Assembly (NCBI GenBank): GCA_017643025.1
Contig: JAEPOG010000002.1
Location: forward strand, 434,001-498,000
Reading direction: 5' to 3'
Length of the DNA stretch: 64,000 bases
Source of the DNA: Rhizobiaceae bacterium
Lineage (GTDB): Bacteria; Pseudomonadota; Alphaproteobacteria; Rhizobiales; Rhizobiaceae
Shown here: positions 55,320 to 64,000 of the stretch, piece after piece
Layout of the letters: every line of letters starts with the position of its first letter
How positions within the stretch are numbered: the first letter of the stretch is position 1
The notes under the pieces: generated by a model
Databases searched by the model: none
What the model saw: only the letters and a program-made list of their open reading frames with translations
Told to the model about the DNA's origin: nothing
Position numbers and translations under genes: made by a program

Positions 55320-55919
55320 TCAGTGGCCTGCCGCCTGCACGACCACCCGGACGAAGGCGGCAAGCGCCGCACGCTGCTGGGCGGCGGGAATCTGCCGCAT
55401 CTTCATGCCCTCCTTGGCGTCGAGAAGCATGTCGGCCAGCATTCGCGGCGCGAACTTGGGCGACTTGTCGCCCCCGTCCTTTGACATCTCGGCGCCGATC
55501 GCGGCTTCGATCAGGTCGGTCATGCCAACGCGCCATTCAGCGATGATGTCAGCCGCCAGGCTGTTCTTCATGTCGAGAATGTCGGCGCCATGCGGCGAAT
55601 CCTCGATCTCGGAAGTCATCGCCAGAATAGAGCCGAGCGCCTGTTCAAGGCGCCCTTCCAGCGAGCCGTCGCTCTCGAGCGCCCTGGCGGTCGTCGCCAG
55701 CATCACATCCATGTGGGCCGAGGCCAGCGCCCGGTAGATATCCGACTTGTTCTTGAACATGAGATAGAGCGCGGGCCGCGAAATCTCGGCCGCCCGGGCT
55801 ATGTCGTCCATCGTCGTGCGCTGGAAGCCGTAGGCCAGGAAAGCCTGCTTCGCTCCTTCGAGAATGCGGGTTCGCCGCGCGTCCTCGGCGGACAGTTCGG
55901 TGGTCTGTTCCGTGCTCAT
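55320..55919 (-). CDS. TetR-family transcriptional regulator
   Basis: A 199-residue repressor. N-terminal helix-turn-helix ILEGAKQAFLAYGFQRTTMDDIARAAEISRPALYLMFKNK region (residues 19-60); the C-terminal ligand domain is a TetR_C class with a terminal helix in place of a long tail. It is divergent from the molybdenum hydroxylase genes, with an eight-base-arm dyad in the 89-base spacer. Likely controls these genes and itself; the inducer is unknown. Confidence 0.92.
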   Translation of the reverse strand: MSTEQTTELSAEDARRTRILEGAKQAFLAYGFQRTTMDDIARAAEISRPALYLMFKNKSDIYRALASAHMDVMLATTARALESDGSLEGRLEQALGSILAMTSEIEDSPHGADILDMKNSLAADIIAEWRVGMTDLIEAAIGAEMSKDGGDKSPKFAPRMLADMLLDAKEGMKMRQIPAAQQRAALAAFVRVVVQAAGH

Positions 55920-55930
55920 TCCGTCTCAGC

Positions 55931-55959
55931 CATTGACATAATGACAGATTTTGTCAATG
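55931..55959. promoter_or_regulatory. TetR operator candidate with divergent -35 elements
   Basis: CATTGACA (55931-55938) and TGTCAATG (55952-55959) are exact reverse complements separated by 13 bases. Each arm contains TTGACA, one reading toward the hydroxylase operon and one toward tetR, so binding would cover both -35 hexamers. The matching -10 regions are weak. Confidence 0.65.
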
Positions 55960-56008
55960 TGTTTGCGACTGGCCGATAGCCAAAATTCCCCCATAGCAAG
56001 GGCTTGTC

Positions 56009-56467
56009 ATGCAAATCACCATCAATGGCAACGTTCGAGAGCTCGACGTCGATCCGGAAATGCCGCTTCTGTGGGCATTGCGCGACGTCGCAGGCGTACT
56101 CGGACCGAAATTTGGCTGCGGAATTGCGGCCTGCGGGGCGTGCACCGTGTTCATCGACGGACAGCCGGTGCGCTCCTGCGTCATGCCGGTCGGACAGGTT
56201 TCGGGTGCGGTCACGACGATCGAGGGCCTGGGGGAGCCCGATGCGCTGCACCCGGTCCAGCAGGCATGGATCGATGAACAGGTTCCGCAATGCGGCTACT
56301 GCCAGGCCGGTCAGATCATGTCGGCGGTGGCGTTGCTCGCCGAAATTCCCAATCCGACGGACGAAGACATCGACAAAGCGATGAGCGGCAATCTTTGCCG
56401 ATGCGGCACCTATCCGCGCATCAGGGCTGCGGTGAAGCGCGCCGCGCGCTCCATGGGGGAGGCCTGA
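56009..56467 (+). CDS. [2Fe-2S] subunit of a molybdenum hydroxylase (isoquinoline/aldehyde oxidoreductase type)
   Basis: A 152-residue xanthine-dehydrogenase-family small subunit. The plant-type cluster uses Cys37, 42, 45 and 57 (CGIAACGAC...C), the second uses Cys95, 98, 130 and 132 (CGYC, CRC). It would pass electrons from the molybdenum site to the cytochrome encoded downstream. There is no FAD subunit, as in IorAB. The molybdenum subunit gene follows after four bases. Confidence 0.93.
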   Translation: MQITINGNVRELDVDPEMPLLWALRDVAGVLGPKFGCGIAACGACTVFIDGQPVRSCVMPVGQVSGAVTTIEGLGEPDALHPVQQAWIDEQVPQCGYCQAGQIMSAVALLAEIPNPTDEDIDKAMSGNLCRCGTYPRIRAAVKRAARSMGEA

Positions 56468-56471
56468 CGCC

Positions 56472-58742
56472 ATGTCGCGTCTCGGCACTATCACCAGGCG
56501 CACGCTGCTCGTCGGCGCAGCGGTCGTCGCCGGCGGCGCGGCCTTCGGCTACTATTCCTACAGGCGGCCCTACGAAAACCCGCTGGAGGCTGACGAGGGC
56601 GAGGCGGTCTTTAATCCCTTCGTCAAGATTGGGGCGGACAACTCGATTACGGTCATCGCGCCACGCGCCGAGATGGGGCAGGGCGTTTCGACCACGCTCG
56701 CCGCGCTGGTTGCAGAAGAGCTCGACGTCGAACTCGGCGCTGTGCGCGTCGAGCACGGGCCGACGTCGTGGGCCTACTACAACGCTGGCGCGATGGAGGA
56801 ATCGGTTCCCTTCGCGTTCTACAACGACAGCGCGGTGGCGCAATTTGTCCGCGACAGTATCGGAGTTGTCGGCAGGATCGCCGGAGTCCAGTCGACTGGC
56901 GGCTCCGCGACCATTCGCGACGGCTATGTCAGGATGCGCAAGGCCGGTGCGGCCGCGCGCATCATGCTCACGGCGGCGGCTGCGAAGCGGCTCGGCGTGC
57001 CTGCCGATGAGATTGGCAGCGCCAACGGCATTCTGACCCACGAAGTGTCCCGCCGCAGCTTGACCTATGGCGAGGTTGCGCTTGACGCCGCGAGCGAAGA
57101 GGCGCCGGACGATCCGCCGCTGCGCGATCGCTCGCAATGGCGGCTACTCGGCAAGTCGCAGAAGCGCGTCGACATGATGGACAAGGTGACCGGCGCGCCC
57201 ATCTTCGGCATCGACATGCGCCAGCCGGACATGCTGTTCGGCACCGTGCGCATGAGCCCGCGACTGGGCGCGAAGCCGGTCCGGTCGGATGTAACGAAAG
57301 CCGAGGCTGTGCCCGGCGTGGTCAAGGTCGTCCCGCTGGACACCTCCTATGGCGGCGGCTTCGGCGTCATCGCGGAAAACAGCTGGGCCGCATTCCGGGC
57401 AGCCGACGCGATTGATGTCGAGTGGGGCGACGCCTCCTATCCTTCCGACAGCGAAACGATCGACCGCATGCTCCGAGATCGCCTCGACGAGGGGGGCGGC
57501 AGCGCTTTCCGCGACGACGGCGACATCGAGGGGTCGTTCGCCGATGCGCCGGCCGATCAGGTCGTGGCGGCAGAGTATTCCTATCCCTTCCTCGCTCATG
57601 CCTGCATGGAACCGATGAACGCGACGGCACGTCGTAAGGACGGCAAGCTCGAATTGTGGGCGCCCTGCCAGATGCCGACGATCACACGGTGGCTGTGTTC
57701 AGGCGTCGCCGGAATCGACCAAACTGACGTGACGCTCACCGTAACCTCTATGGGTGGCGGATTCGGCCGCCGGCTGGAATCCGACTTCGCCATCTATGCC
57801 ACCCTGCTCGCGATGGAAGCCGACGGACGGCCAGTCAACGTGACCTGGACGCGTGAGGCGGATACCAGACACGGGCCGTTCCGTCCGGCCGCGCGGGGGC
57901 GCTTCCGCGCCAGGCTGGGCGACGACGGTCTCCCCGTCGCAGTCGATATGGACATCGCCGCACCTTCGGTGACCAGGAGTTTCGTTCACCGGGGACTGCC
58001 CTGGGTGCCTATGGTCATGCCCGACAAGATCACGGTCGATGGCGCGTGGGACCAGCCCTACACGATACCCTCCTACCGGGTGAGCGCGCTCGACGCCGAC
58101 CTCGGTATTCCGGTCGCGTCGTGGCGCTCGGTCGGCGCATCCGGCAACGGCTTTTTCCACGAATGTTTCCTTGACGAGATCGCCGCGGCCGGCGGTGTCG
58201 ATCCGATCGAACTGCGGCGCAGGCTGATGGCCGACTACCCCACCGCTGTCGGTGTTGTCGACAAGGTCGCCGAGATGTCCGGCTGGGGAGAGCAACTGCC
58301 CATGGGCAAGGCGAAGGGCGTCGCATTCACCCTCGCGTTCGGCGGCTGGGTGGCCGAGGTCGTGCAGGTTGCCGACACGCCGGATGGCATACGCATCGAG
58401 AAGGTGTGGGCGGCCGCCGATATCGGTCTGGCGCTCGATCCCGGCATCGTCGAGGCGCAGATCGTTTCGGGCGTGATCTACGGATTGTCGGCTGCGATGG
58501 GTCAGGAGATCACCTTCGCGGACGGCATGGTGGTCCAATCGAACTTCCACGATTTCGATGCGATGCGCATGCATCAGTGTCCGGAATTCGAGGTAGCGAT
58601 ACTGGAAAACAGCCCGAAGATGGGTGGCGTGGGAGAGATCGGCACGCCGCCGGCCGCGCCGGCGCTCGCCAACGCCATCTTTGCCTTGACGGGCAAGCGC
58701 CTGCGCGACCTGCCGCTGTCGCGGGAGGTGAAATTCGCATGA
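56472..58742 (+). CDS. molybdopterin-binding subunit of a periplasmic aldehyde/isoquinoline oxidoreductase
   Basis: A 756-residue molybdenum-cofactor subunit of the IorB class, whose two halves are fused compared with XdhB. The N-terminus (ITRRTLLVGAAVVAGGAAFG) is a probable twin-arginine signal, suggesting export with the bound small subunit. MCD-cofactor contacts such as SMGGGFGRR and the terminal GVGEIGTPPAAPALANAIF with the catalytic glutamate are present. The substrate could be an N-heterocycle or an aldehyde. The cytochrome gene overlaps its stop. Confidence 0.9.
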   Translation: MSRLGTITRRTLLVGAAVVAGGAAFGYYSYRRPYENPLEADEGEAVFNPFVKIGADNSITVIAPRAEMGQGVSTTLAALVAEELDVELGAVRVEHGPTSWAYYNAGAMEESVPFAFYNDSAVAQFVRDSIGVVGRIAGVQSTGGSATIRDGYVRMRKAGAAARIMLTAAAAKRLGVPADEIGSANGILTHEVSRRSLTYGEVALDAASEEAPDDPPLRDRSQWRLLGKSQKRVDMMDKVTGAPIFGIDMRQPDMLFGTVRMSPRLGAKPVRSDVTKAEAVPGVVKVVPLDTSYGGGFGVIAENSWAAFRAADAIDVEWGDASYPSDSETIDRMLRDRLDEGGGSAFRDDGDIEGSFADAPADQVVAAEYSYPFLAHACMEPMNATARRKDGKLELWAPCQMPTITRWLCSGVAGIDQTDVTLTVTSMGGGFGRRLESDFAIYATLLAMEADGRPVNVTWTREADTRHGPFRPAARGRFRARLGDDGLPVAVDMDIAAPSVTRSFVHRGLPWVPMVMPDKITVDGAWDQPYTIPSYRVSALDADLGIPVASWRSVGASGNGFFHECFLDEIAAAGGVDPIELRRRLMADYPTAVGVVDKVAEMSGWGEQLPMGKAKGVAFTLAFGGWVAEVVQVADTPDGIRIEKVWAAADIGLALDPGIVEAQIVSGVIYGLSAAMGQEITFADGMVVQSNFHDFDAMRMHQCPEFEVAILENSPKMGGVGEIGTPPAAPALANAIFALTGKRLRDLPLSREVKFA

Positions 58743-59308
58743 CGCTCCGCTTCACCATCATCGGGATTTCGGTCGGCGCGGCCTCGCTGGCGGCTATCGG
58801 AGCGTTCGCGCAGGAAAACTCGGGCCTCGCCGAATGGGAGAAGGTCTACGCGGTTTTCTCTCATCCGCGCTGCGCCAACTGCCATGTTGAGGATGAGTCG
58901 CCGCGCTGGTCCGGCCCGCATTATGGCGCGACGCGTGTGCACGGCTTCGCCATAGGCCGCGGCGAGGACGGCTTCGGCAACCCTGGCCAGCGCTGCACGA
59001 CCTGCCATTTCGAAACCAATTCGCCGAAGCTGCACGGGCCTCCGGGCGCACCGCACTGGCATCTGGCTCCGGCAGAGATGGTGTGGTTCGAGAAGTCGTC
59101 GGCCGAAATCTGTGCGCAGATCAAAGATCCGGCTCGCAATGGCGGCCGCACCCTTGAGGAGATTGCCGTGCATGTGCGCGACGATGCTCTCGTCGGCTGG
59201 GGTTGGAGCCCAGGTCCGGGACGCGAGCCGGCGCCGGGTTCAGCGCAGGAGACCTATGAGGCGCTCGTTGCCTGGGCGGATGCCGGGGCGCCGTGCCCCG
59301 GCGAGTAG
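58739..59308 (+). CDS. di-heme cytochrome c subunit of the molybdenum hydroxylase
   Basis: A 189-residue exported protein with a Sec signal (residues 1-24, cleavage after AFA) and two heme sites CANCH (45-49) and CTTCH (86-90). The ATG overlaps the preceding stop as ATGA, so translation is coupled. It is the likely electron acceptor of the two preceding subunits, delivering electrons to the respiratory chain. Similar proteins are annotated as isoquinoline 1-oxidoreductase subunits. Confidence 0.87.
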   Translation: MTLRFTIIGISVGAASLAAIGAFAQENSGLAEWEKVYAVFSHPRCANCHVEDESPRWSGPHYGATRVHGFAIGRGEDGFGNPGQRCTTCHFETNSPKLHGPPGAPHWHLAPAEMVWFEKSSAEICAQIKDPARNGGRTLEEIAVHVRDDALVGWGWSPGPGREPAPGSAQETYEALVAWADAGAPCPGE

Positions 59309-59567
59309 CAGGCTGGACCAGTACCTGCACGGGAAGTTGCGCGTAAACTACGATTGGGGAAAGTTTTTTCCTCGGGTCGTAAGTTGCTCGAAAGATTGGC
59401 AAGAGAGACAACTTGGCGTCTTTTGTGCAGCGCGAAAATGGTGTAGAAGCTCGCTCCCGTCGTACCGCCGTCGCGGTTCGGGATTGAACGTCGTGCAAGG
59501 CCCACCCATATCCTGCGGAACGCGGCATTAGCTGCGGCCCCGCCGGGCCTGCCAATTGGACTTGAAC

Positions 59568-60701
59568 ATGCCCAAGATTAAGTTTCACCAGGTGGCGGCG
59601 GTCGTCGTCTTAGTTGCTACGGCCGCATGGGTCGCGACCGGCGAGTTTTCGTCGGTGGGCAGCGCCGCAAACGAGAGCGAAGCCGCAAAGCCCGCACCTG
59701 AGGTGCAGGAGGCGCCGCTGCGCACCGTGGCGGTGATCGACCCCCCGCGCATCGAGCATTCCCGAGCCATCAGGCTGTCCGGCACGACGGAGGCCGACAA
59801 GCGGACGGTCCTGACAACCCGCGCCGGCGGCCTCATCGAGGAGCTGCCGGTCAAGCGCGGCAGCACAGTCAAGGCCGGGGACCTGATCGCGAAGCTGCAG
59901 GCCGAGGGCAAGGAAGCCGCGGTGGACACCGCGCGCCAGCTGCTCCTACAGCGCGAGGCCGAGGCGGAAGCGGCGCGTCGGCTTGCCGAAAGCGGCAGCC
60001 TGCCGAAGCTGCAGCTCGACAACGCGCTGTCGGCGCTGGCGGCTGCACGGTCGCAGCTCGAAGCTGCGATCGCCGATTTGGAGCGCATCGTCGTTCGCGC
60101 ACCCTTCGACGGGGTGATCGACGCCGTCAATGTGGAGCAAGGCAGCCCGGTCCAGGCCGGCGCCCAGGTGGTGACGCTGCTCAGCCTCAACCCGATCCTT
60201 GCGATCGGTGAGGTCAACGAGCGCGACCTCGGACATGTCGAGCCGGGAAACAAGGCGAATGTGCGCCTGGTCTCGGGCCGCGAGGTCGAAGGCACCGTTC
60301 GTTATGTGTCTTACGCGGCATCGGCGGCTACGCGCACCTATCGGACCGAAGTCGCCGTGCCGAACGATGACCGGTCGATTCCCGCCGGAATGACGGCGGA
60401 AATCACGGTGAACGCAGCTCCTGTCGAAGCGACCGTTCTGCCGCGTTCGGTGCTGACGCTCAGCAATGACGGCGACATCGGCATTCGCGCGGTCAATGAC
60501 GAGAACGTCGTCGTTTTCTACCCGATCGACATTGTCGACGACACGCCCAACGGCATCGTGCTCGGCGGCATCCCGAAGGGCGTGCGCATCATTGTCGCCG
60601 GCCAGCAGCTGATTTCCGAGGGCGATACCGTCAATGCGGTGCAGGCCGACGAAGACATGATCAGGAAGCTGATCAGCGAAGCCACCGGCGGAACCTTGTA
60701 A
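59568..60701 (+). CDS. RND efflux periplasmic adaptor (membrane fusion protein)
   Basis: A 377-residue HlyD/MexH-type adaptor with an N-terminal membrane anchor (residues 5-24). The biotinyl-lipoyl halves LTTRAGGLIEELPVKRGSTVKAGDLIAKL and ERIVVRAPFDGVIDAVNVEQGSPVQAGA frame an α-helical hairpin (about 105-165). ATG 59568 is chosen over a TTG four codons earlier; the ribosome site is weak. The gene begins 259 bases after the cytochrome and forms an operon with the pump gene. No outer-membrane channel is present. Confidence 0.92.
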   Translation: MPKIKFHQVAAVVVLVATAAWVATGEFSSVGSAANESEAAKPAPEVQEAPLRTVAVIDPPRIEHSRAIRLSGTTEADKRTVLTTRAGGLIEELPVKRGSTVKAGDLIAKLQAEGKEAAVDTARQLLLQREAEAEAARRLAESGSLPKLQLDNALSALAAARSQLEAAIADLERIVVRAPFDGVIDAVNVEQGSPVQAGAQVVTLLSLNPILAIGEVNERDLGHVEPGNKANVRLVSGREVEGTVRYVSYAASAATRTYRTEVAVPNDDRSIPAGMTAEITVNAAPVEATVLPRSVLTLSNDGDIGIRAVNDENVVVFYPIDIVDDTPNGIVLGGIPKGVRIIVAGQQLISEGDTVNAVQADEDMIRKLISEATGGTL

Positions 60702-60752
60702 TTCCCCCGCAACTGCGGGGGCGCGACTGATCACGAGAGCGGGACCAGGGTC

Positions 60753-63700
60753 ATGGACATAGTCAAGCTTGCGATACGCAATTCGCGGCTCACGCTGGCG
60801 ACGCTCGTCTTTCTGATCATCGCGGGAGCTCTGACCTATCAGTCGATCCCCAAGGAAGCCGAACCCGACGTTGCGATCCCGATTCTCTACATCAGCCTGA
60901 GCTATCAGGGCATTTCGCCCGAAGACTCCGAGCGGTTGCTGTTGCGCCCGGTCGAGGCGCAGGTGAAAGGCCTCAAGGGCCTGAAGGAAATGCGCTCCTC
61001 CGCCTATCAGGGCGGCGGATTCGTGCTGCTCGAGTTCGATCCGTCCACCGATCTGGCGACCGCGCTGGAGGACACGCGCAACAAGGTGTCGGACGCCAAG
61101 CGCGACCTGCCTTCAGGCGCCGACGAGCCGACGGTCAACGAGGTCAATATCTCCGAGTTCCCGGTGCTCGTCGTCACTCTCTCCGGCCATCTGCCCGAGC
61201 GGACCCTGACGGCCGCGGCGCGCGAATTGCGCGACCTGATCGAGGAAGTGCCGGGTGTTCTCGAAGCGTCGCTGCAAGGTGCGCGCGACGACCTTGTCGA
61301 GGTCATCATCGACCCGATGAAACTGTCGTCCTATGGCCTGCAGCTCGACCAGATGATTCAGGCGGTCGGGGCCTCGAACAGTCTCGTGGCGGCCGGCGCG
61401 CTCAAGGGCGATGAGGGCAGCTACCCGGTCAAGGTGCCGTCCCTGATCGAGACGGTCGAGGACGTCGCTAACCTGCCGATCGTGGCCACCAGAGACGCGG
61501 TCGTGCGGGCGCAGGATCTCGCCATCATCCGCTCGACATTCAAGGATGCCGAGACGATCACGCGGCTCGACGGCCAGCCGGCCATCGCCATCGAGGTGAA
61601 GAAGCGCACAGGCGCAAACATCGTCGAAACGATCGAGGCGACCAAACTGGTGGCCGAGGCTTTCGCGGCGCGCATGCCGGAAGGCGTCAACGTCACCTAC
61701 ACGCAGGACAAGTCGGTCTTCGTCAACCAGCTGCTCGGCGACCTGCAGAACCATGTGATGATCGCGGTCATCCTGGTGTTCATCGTCATTCTGTACGCGC
61801 TGACCGGGCGCGCCTCGCTGCTGATCGGCCTCGCAATTCCCGCCTCGTTCCTGATGGGCATCCTTGCGCTGGGCATGATGGGCTACACGATGAACATGAT
61901 CGTGCTGTTCAGCCTCATTCTGGCTGTCGGCATGCTGGTGGACGACGCCATCATCGTGACGGAATTCGCCGAGCGCCGCATGTCGGAAGGCATGCCAAAG
62001 GAGCAAGCGTTCGAGCTCGCGGCCAAGCGCATGGCAGGCCCGGTGATCGCGGCCACGATGACGCGTATCGCGGCCTTCTCGCCGCTGCTGTTCTGGCCGG
62101 GCATCATCGGCGACTTCATGAAATATCTGCCGATCACGCTGATCGTGACCCTGGCGGCTTCGATGCTCTATGCGCTCGTGTTCACGCCGACGCTCGGCGC
62201 CATCTTCGCCAAGGTGCATGTGCAGGACGAGGAGGAGCGCAACCGCGACGGCTGGTACATGGCGCTGGTGAAGCGCGCGGTGCAGTATCCGAAGACCGTG
62301 CTGCTTCTGACGGTTGCGCTGCTGGTCGCGGTGCAGGTGGGCTATGGTCGCTATGGTTCAGGCGTCGAGTTCTTCCCGTCGGTCGAACCTGACTACGGCC
62401 TGCTTTACGTTCACGCGCGCGGCAACCTCTCGCTCGCAGAACAGGACGCGTTGACGCGCAAGGCGGAAGAGCGGCTGCTTGGCTGGCCCGGCATCAAGTC
62501 GGTCTACACGCGCGTCGGCTCGACGCGCGGCGGCGGCGCCGACATTCCCGAGGACGTTATCGGCGTCATCCAGTACGAGTTCGTTGACTGGCGCGAGCGC
62601 AAGTCTGCAAACGAAATACTAGACGATCTGCGCGTCGAGATGGCTGGCATCGCCGGCGTCGAAGTAGAGGTTCGTGTCCCCGATGCAGGGCCGCCGACCG
62701 GGCAACCGATCCAGGTTCGCCTGTCAGCCGCCAATCCCGAAGGCCTCAACGAAATGGCTAGGCGCGTCGCAGCTGAGGTGGCGAAGGTGCCGGGCGCGAT
62801 CGACATCAGCGACGGCTTGCCGCCGCCGGGTGTCGACTGGGCGCTCGATGTCGACCGTACCAAGGCTGCGCAATACGGCATCGCCCCCGCTTCGGTTGGT
62901 ACGGCCGTACAGCTCGTGACGACCGGCCTCAAGCTGACCGACTACCGCCCGGCGGGCGTCGACGATTCCGTTGACATCAGGCTGCGGCTACCGGAGGACC
63001 GGCGAACGCTGGCGACGCTCGACCAGCTGCGCGTACAGACGTCGCAGGGTCCGGTGCCCATCTCCAATTTCGTCAGCCGGGTCGCGGAGCCGCGTACGGG
63101 CGTCCTGAACCGCATCGACGGTGAGCGGACGATCGTCGTTCAAGGCAATGTCGCGTCTGGCTTCCAGGATGCCGTCGTTCAGGCCGACGTAACCCAGACG
63201 CTCGCAGGCATGGATCTCGGCAACATCAAATGGAGGCTGGCCGGATCGAACCAGGACAGCGCGGAAGCCGAGGCATTCCTGTCGAAGGCGTTCGGCGCGG
63301 CGATCTTCCTGATATTCATCGTGCTCTTGGCGCAGTTCAACAAGTTTACCAGCGTGTTCCTGGTTCTGATGACCGTGATCATGTCGACGATCGGCGTGTT
63401 CCTCGGCCTGATGATCACCGGCCAGTCCTTCGTCATCGTCATGTCCGGCATCGGCGTCATCGCGCTGGCGGGCGTAGTGGTGAACAACAACATCGTGCTC
63501 ATAGACACCTACGACAGGCTGCGGAGCGAAGGCTGGACCAAGATGGACGCGGTGCTGCAGACCTGCCGCGAGCGCGCGCGTCCGGTCGTGCTGACGGCGA
63601 TTTCGGCCATTCTCGGCGTGCTGCCGATCGCCTTCGGCCTCGGGCTGGAACTCTTCCATCACGAGACCACGATCAACGCGCCTTCGACGCAGTGGTGGAT

Positions 63701-63935
63701 CGCGCTGTCGAGCGCCATCGTCTACGGGCTGGCATTCGCAACGCTGCTGACGCTGATCGTCACGCCGGCGGCGCTGATGGTCTTCACCCGCGAGCGACAG
63801 CCGCAAGGCGAACGGCGCGGCTGGCTGGCGCGGCTCTTCAGGCGTAAAGCCAAGGCACGCGAAGAGGGCGTTTCAGGTGACGACGAGCCGATCGGCGACT
63901 ATCCGGCGGTGCCCTATCCGAAGGCCGCCGAGTAG
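60753..63935 (+). CDS. RND-superfamily efflux pump permease
   Basis: A 1060-residue HAE1-type inner-membrane proton-driven pump with twelve membrane helices in two repeats. The proton-relay aspartates are D397-D398 in GMLVDDAII. The second half carries GVIALAGVVVNNNIVLID. The N-terminus resembles MexK/VexF-like pumps (IPKEAEPDVAIPILYISL), with the porter docking segments in each repeat. Exported compounds are unknown. It follows the adaptor by 51 bases. Confidence 0.95.
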   Translation: MDIVKLAIRNSRLTLATLVFLIIAGALTYQSIPKEAEPDVAIPILYISLSYQGISPEDSERLLLRPVEAQVKGLKGLKEMRSSAYQGGGFVLLEFDPSTDLATALEDTRNKVSDAKRDLPSGADEPTVNEVNISEFPVLVVTLSGHLPERTLTAAARELRDLIEEVPGVLEASLQGARDDLVEVIIDPMKLSSYGLQLDQMIQAVGASNSLVAAGALKGDEGSYPVKVPSLIETVEDVANLPIVATRDAVVRAQDLAIIRSTFKDAETITRLDGQPAIAIEVKKRTGANIVETIEATKLVAEAFAARMPEGVNVTYTQDKSVFVNQLLGDLQNHVMIAVILVFIVILYALTGRASLLIGLAIPASFLMGILALGMMGYTMNMIVLFSLILAVGMLVDDAIIVTEFAERRMSEGMPKEQAFELAAKRMAGPVIAATMTRIAAFSPLLFWPGIIGDFMKYLPITLIVTLAASMLYALVFTPTLGAIFAKVHVQDEEERNRDGWYMALVKRAVQYPKTVLLLTVALLVAVQVGYGRYGSGVEFFPSVEPDYGLLYVHARGNLSLAEQDALTRKAEERLLGWPGIKSVYTRVGSTRGGGADIPEDVIGVIQYEFVDWRERKSANEILDDLRVEMAGIAGVEVEVRVPDAGPPTGQPIQVRLSAANPEGLNEMARRVAAEVAKVPGAIDISDGLPPPGVDWALDVDRTKAAQYGIAPASVGTAVQLVTTGLKLTDYRPAGVDDSVDIRLRLPEDRRTLATLDQLRVQTSQGPVPISNFVSRVAEPRTGVLNRIDGERTIVVQGNVASGFQDAVVQADVTQTLAGMDLGNIKWRLAGSNQDSAEAEAFLSKAFGAAIFLIFIVLLAQFNKFTSVFLVLMTVIMSTIGVFLGLMITGQSFVIVMSGIGVIALAGVVVNNNIVLIDTYDRLRSEGWTKMDAVLQTCRERARPVVLTAISAILGVLPIAFGLGLELFHHETTINAPSTQWWIALSSAIVYGLAFATLLTLIVTPAALMVFTRERQPQGERRGWLARLFRRKAKAREEGVSGDDEPIGDYPAVPYPKAAE

Positions 63936-63961
63936 GCCGAGACACTAACACCAAGAAAAAT

Positions 63962-63981
63962 GGCGCGAAGAAATTCGCGCC
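63962..63981 (+). terminator. hairpin after the RND pump gene
   Basis: GGCGCGAA (63962-63969) and TTCGCGCC (63974-63981) form an eight-base-pair stem capped by the stable GAAA tetraloop. The following bases (GTTGTAAG) contain few T, so it could be a weak terminator or an mRNA-stabilising structure. Confidence 0.55.
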
Positions 63982-64000
63982 GTTGTAAGTTATGGACGGG

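Overview
This 64 kb, GC-rich, almost fully coding window looks like core chromosome of an alphaproteobacterium of the order Hyphomicrobiales (Rhizobiales), most like Mesorhizobium and other Phyllobacteriaceae. The evidence is gene content: lineage-typical small families (DUF1192, DUF1127, DUF4164 next to zapA), TrcR (DUF1013), an RpoH2-type sigma factor, CarD, PhaR with phaAB, a SUV3-like helicase, and the tkt/gap/pgk/aldolase run. I saw no insertion sequence, phage, CRISPR array, rRNA or tRNA. Species-level identity cannot be read from this.

Layout. 1-9.3 kb: a cut-off SDR, YihY/BrkB and EamA membrane proteins, gluQRS, an AlkA-type glycosylase, an HNH nuclease, an ArsR regulator, an MFS transporter, a quinone oxidoreductase, and a methyltransferase divergent from an HxlR regulator with a clear palindromic operator. 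9.3-17.8 kb: trcR, a WYL regulator preceded by a truncated duplicate of its own DNA-binding domain, a VOC protein, a DUF1127 protein with a perfect palindrome upstream, SDRs, a YegD-like Hsp70, prpE, and an SGNH esterase. 17.8-25.3 kb: central carbon genes on the minus strand (tkt, gap, then a K+/H+ antiporter, pgk, class I aldolase). 25.6-29.8 kb: DUF4164-zapA, a ccdA-ccdB-GNAT operon, an ABC-F ATPase and thiamine pyrophosphokinase. 29.9-33.4 kb: a TPP riboswitch and thiBPQ, so thiamine uptake and its conversion to TPP sit back to back.

33.6-44.1 kb: M48 lipoprotein protease, rpoH2, ispG, a hybrid histidine kinase, ispA, mtgA, rpmF and a GGT-family enzyme. ispG and ispA place two isoprenoid steps close together. 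44.1-47.1 kb: phaR facing away from phaA-phaB (polyhydroxybutyrate synthesis and its repressor). Depolymerised PHB would be handled by bdhA at 53.4 kb, which lies just before a patatin-like lipase. 48.3-53.3 kb: SUV3-like RNA helicase, S4-domain protein, 7Fe ferredoxin fdxA and carD. 55.3-59.3 kb: a TetR gene divergent from a likely periplasmic molybdenum hydroxylase (2Fe-2S subunit, Mo subunit, di-heme cytochrome). 59.6-63.9 kb: an RND efflux adaptor and pump.

The most unusual stretch is the 663-base gene-free gap at 47683-48345. It carries five GANTC (CcrM methylation) sites within 45 bases and at least nine in about 395 bases, an exact GTTC-N7-GTTC LexA-type box, a two-copy inverted-repeat element, five TTAAC motifs and four helically phased CTGTG repeats beginning with a near-DnaA box. 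It looks like a cell-cycle or damage-responsive control region, possibly origin-like, upstream of the helicase gene. Other points of interest are the stand-alone duplicated helix-turn-helix gene, a CcdB lacking the gyrase-contacting tryptophan and coupled to an acetyltransferase, and several sharp palindromic operators.
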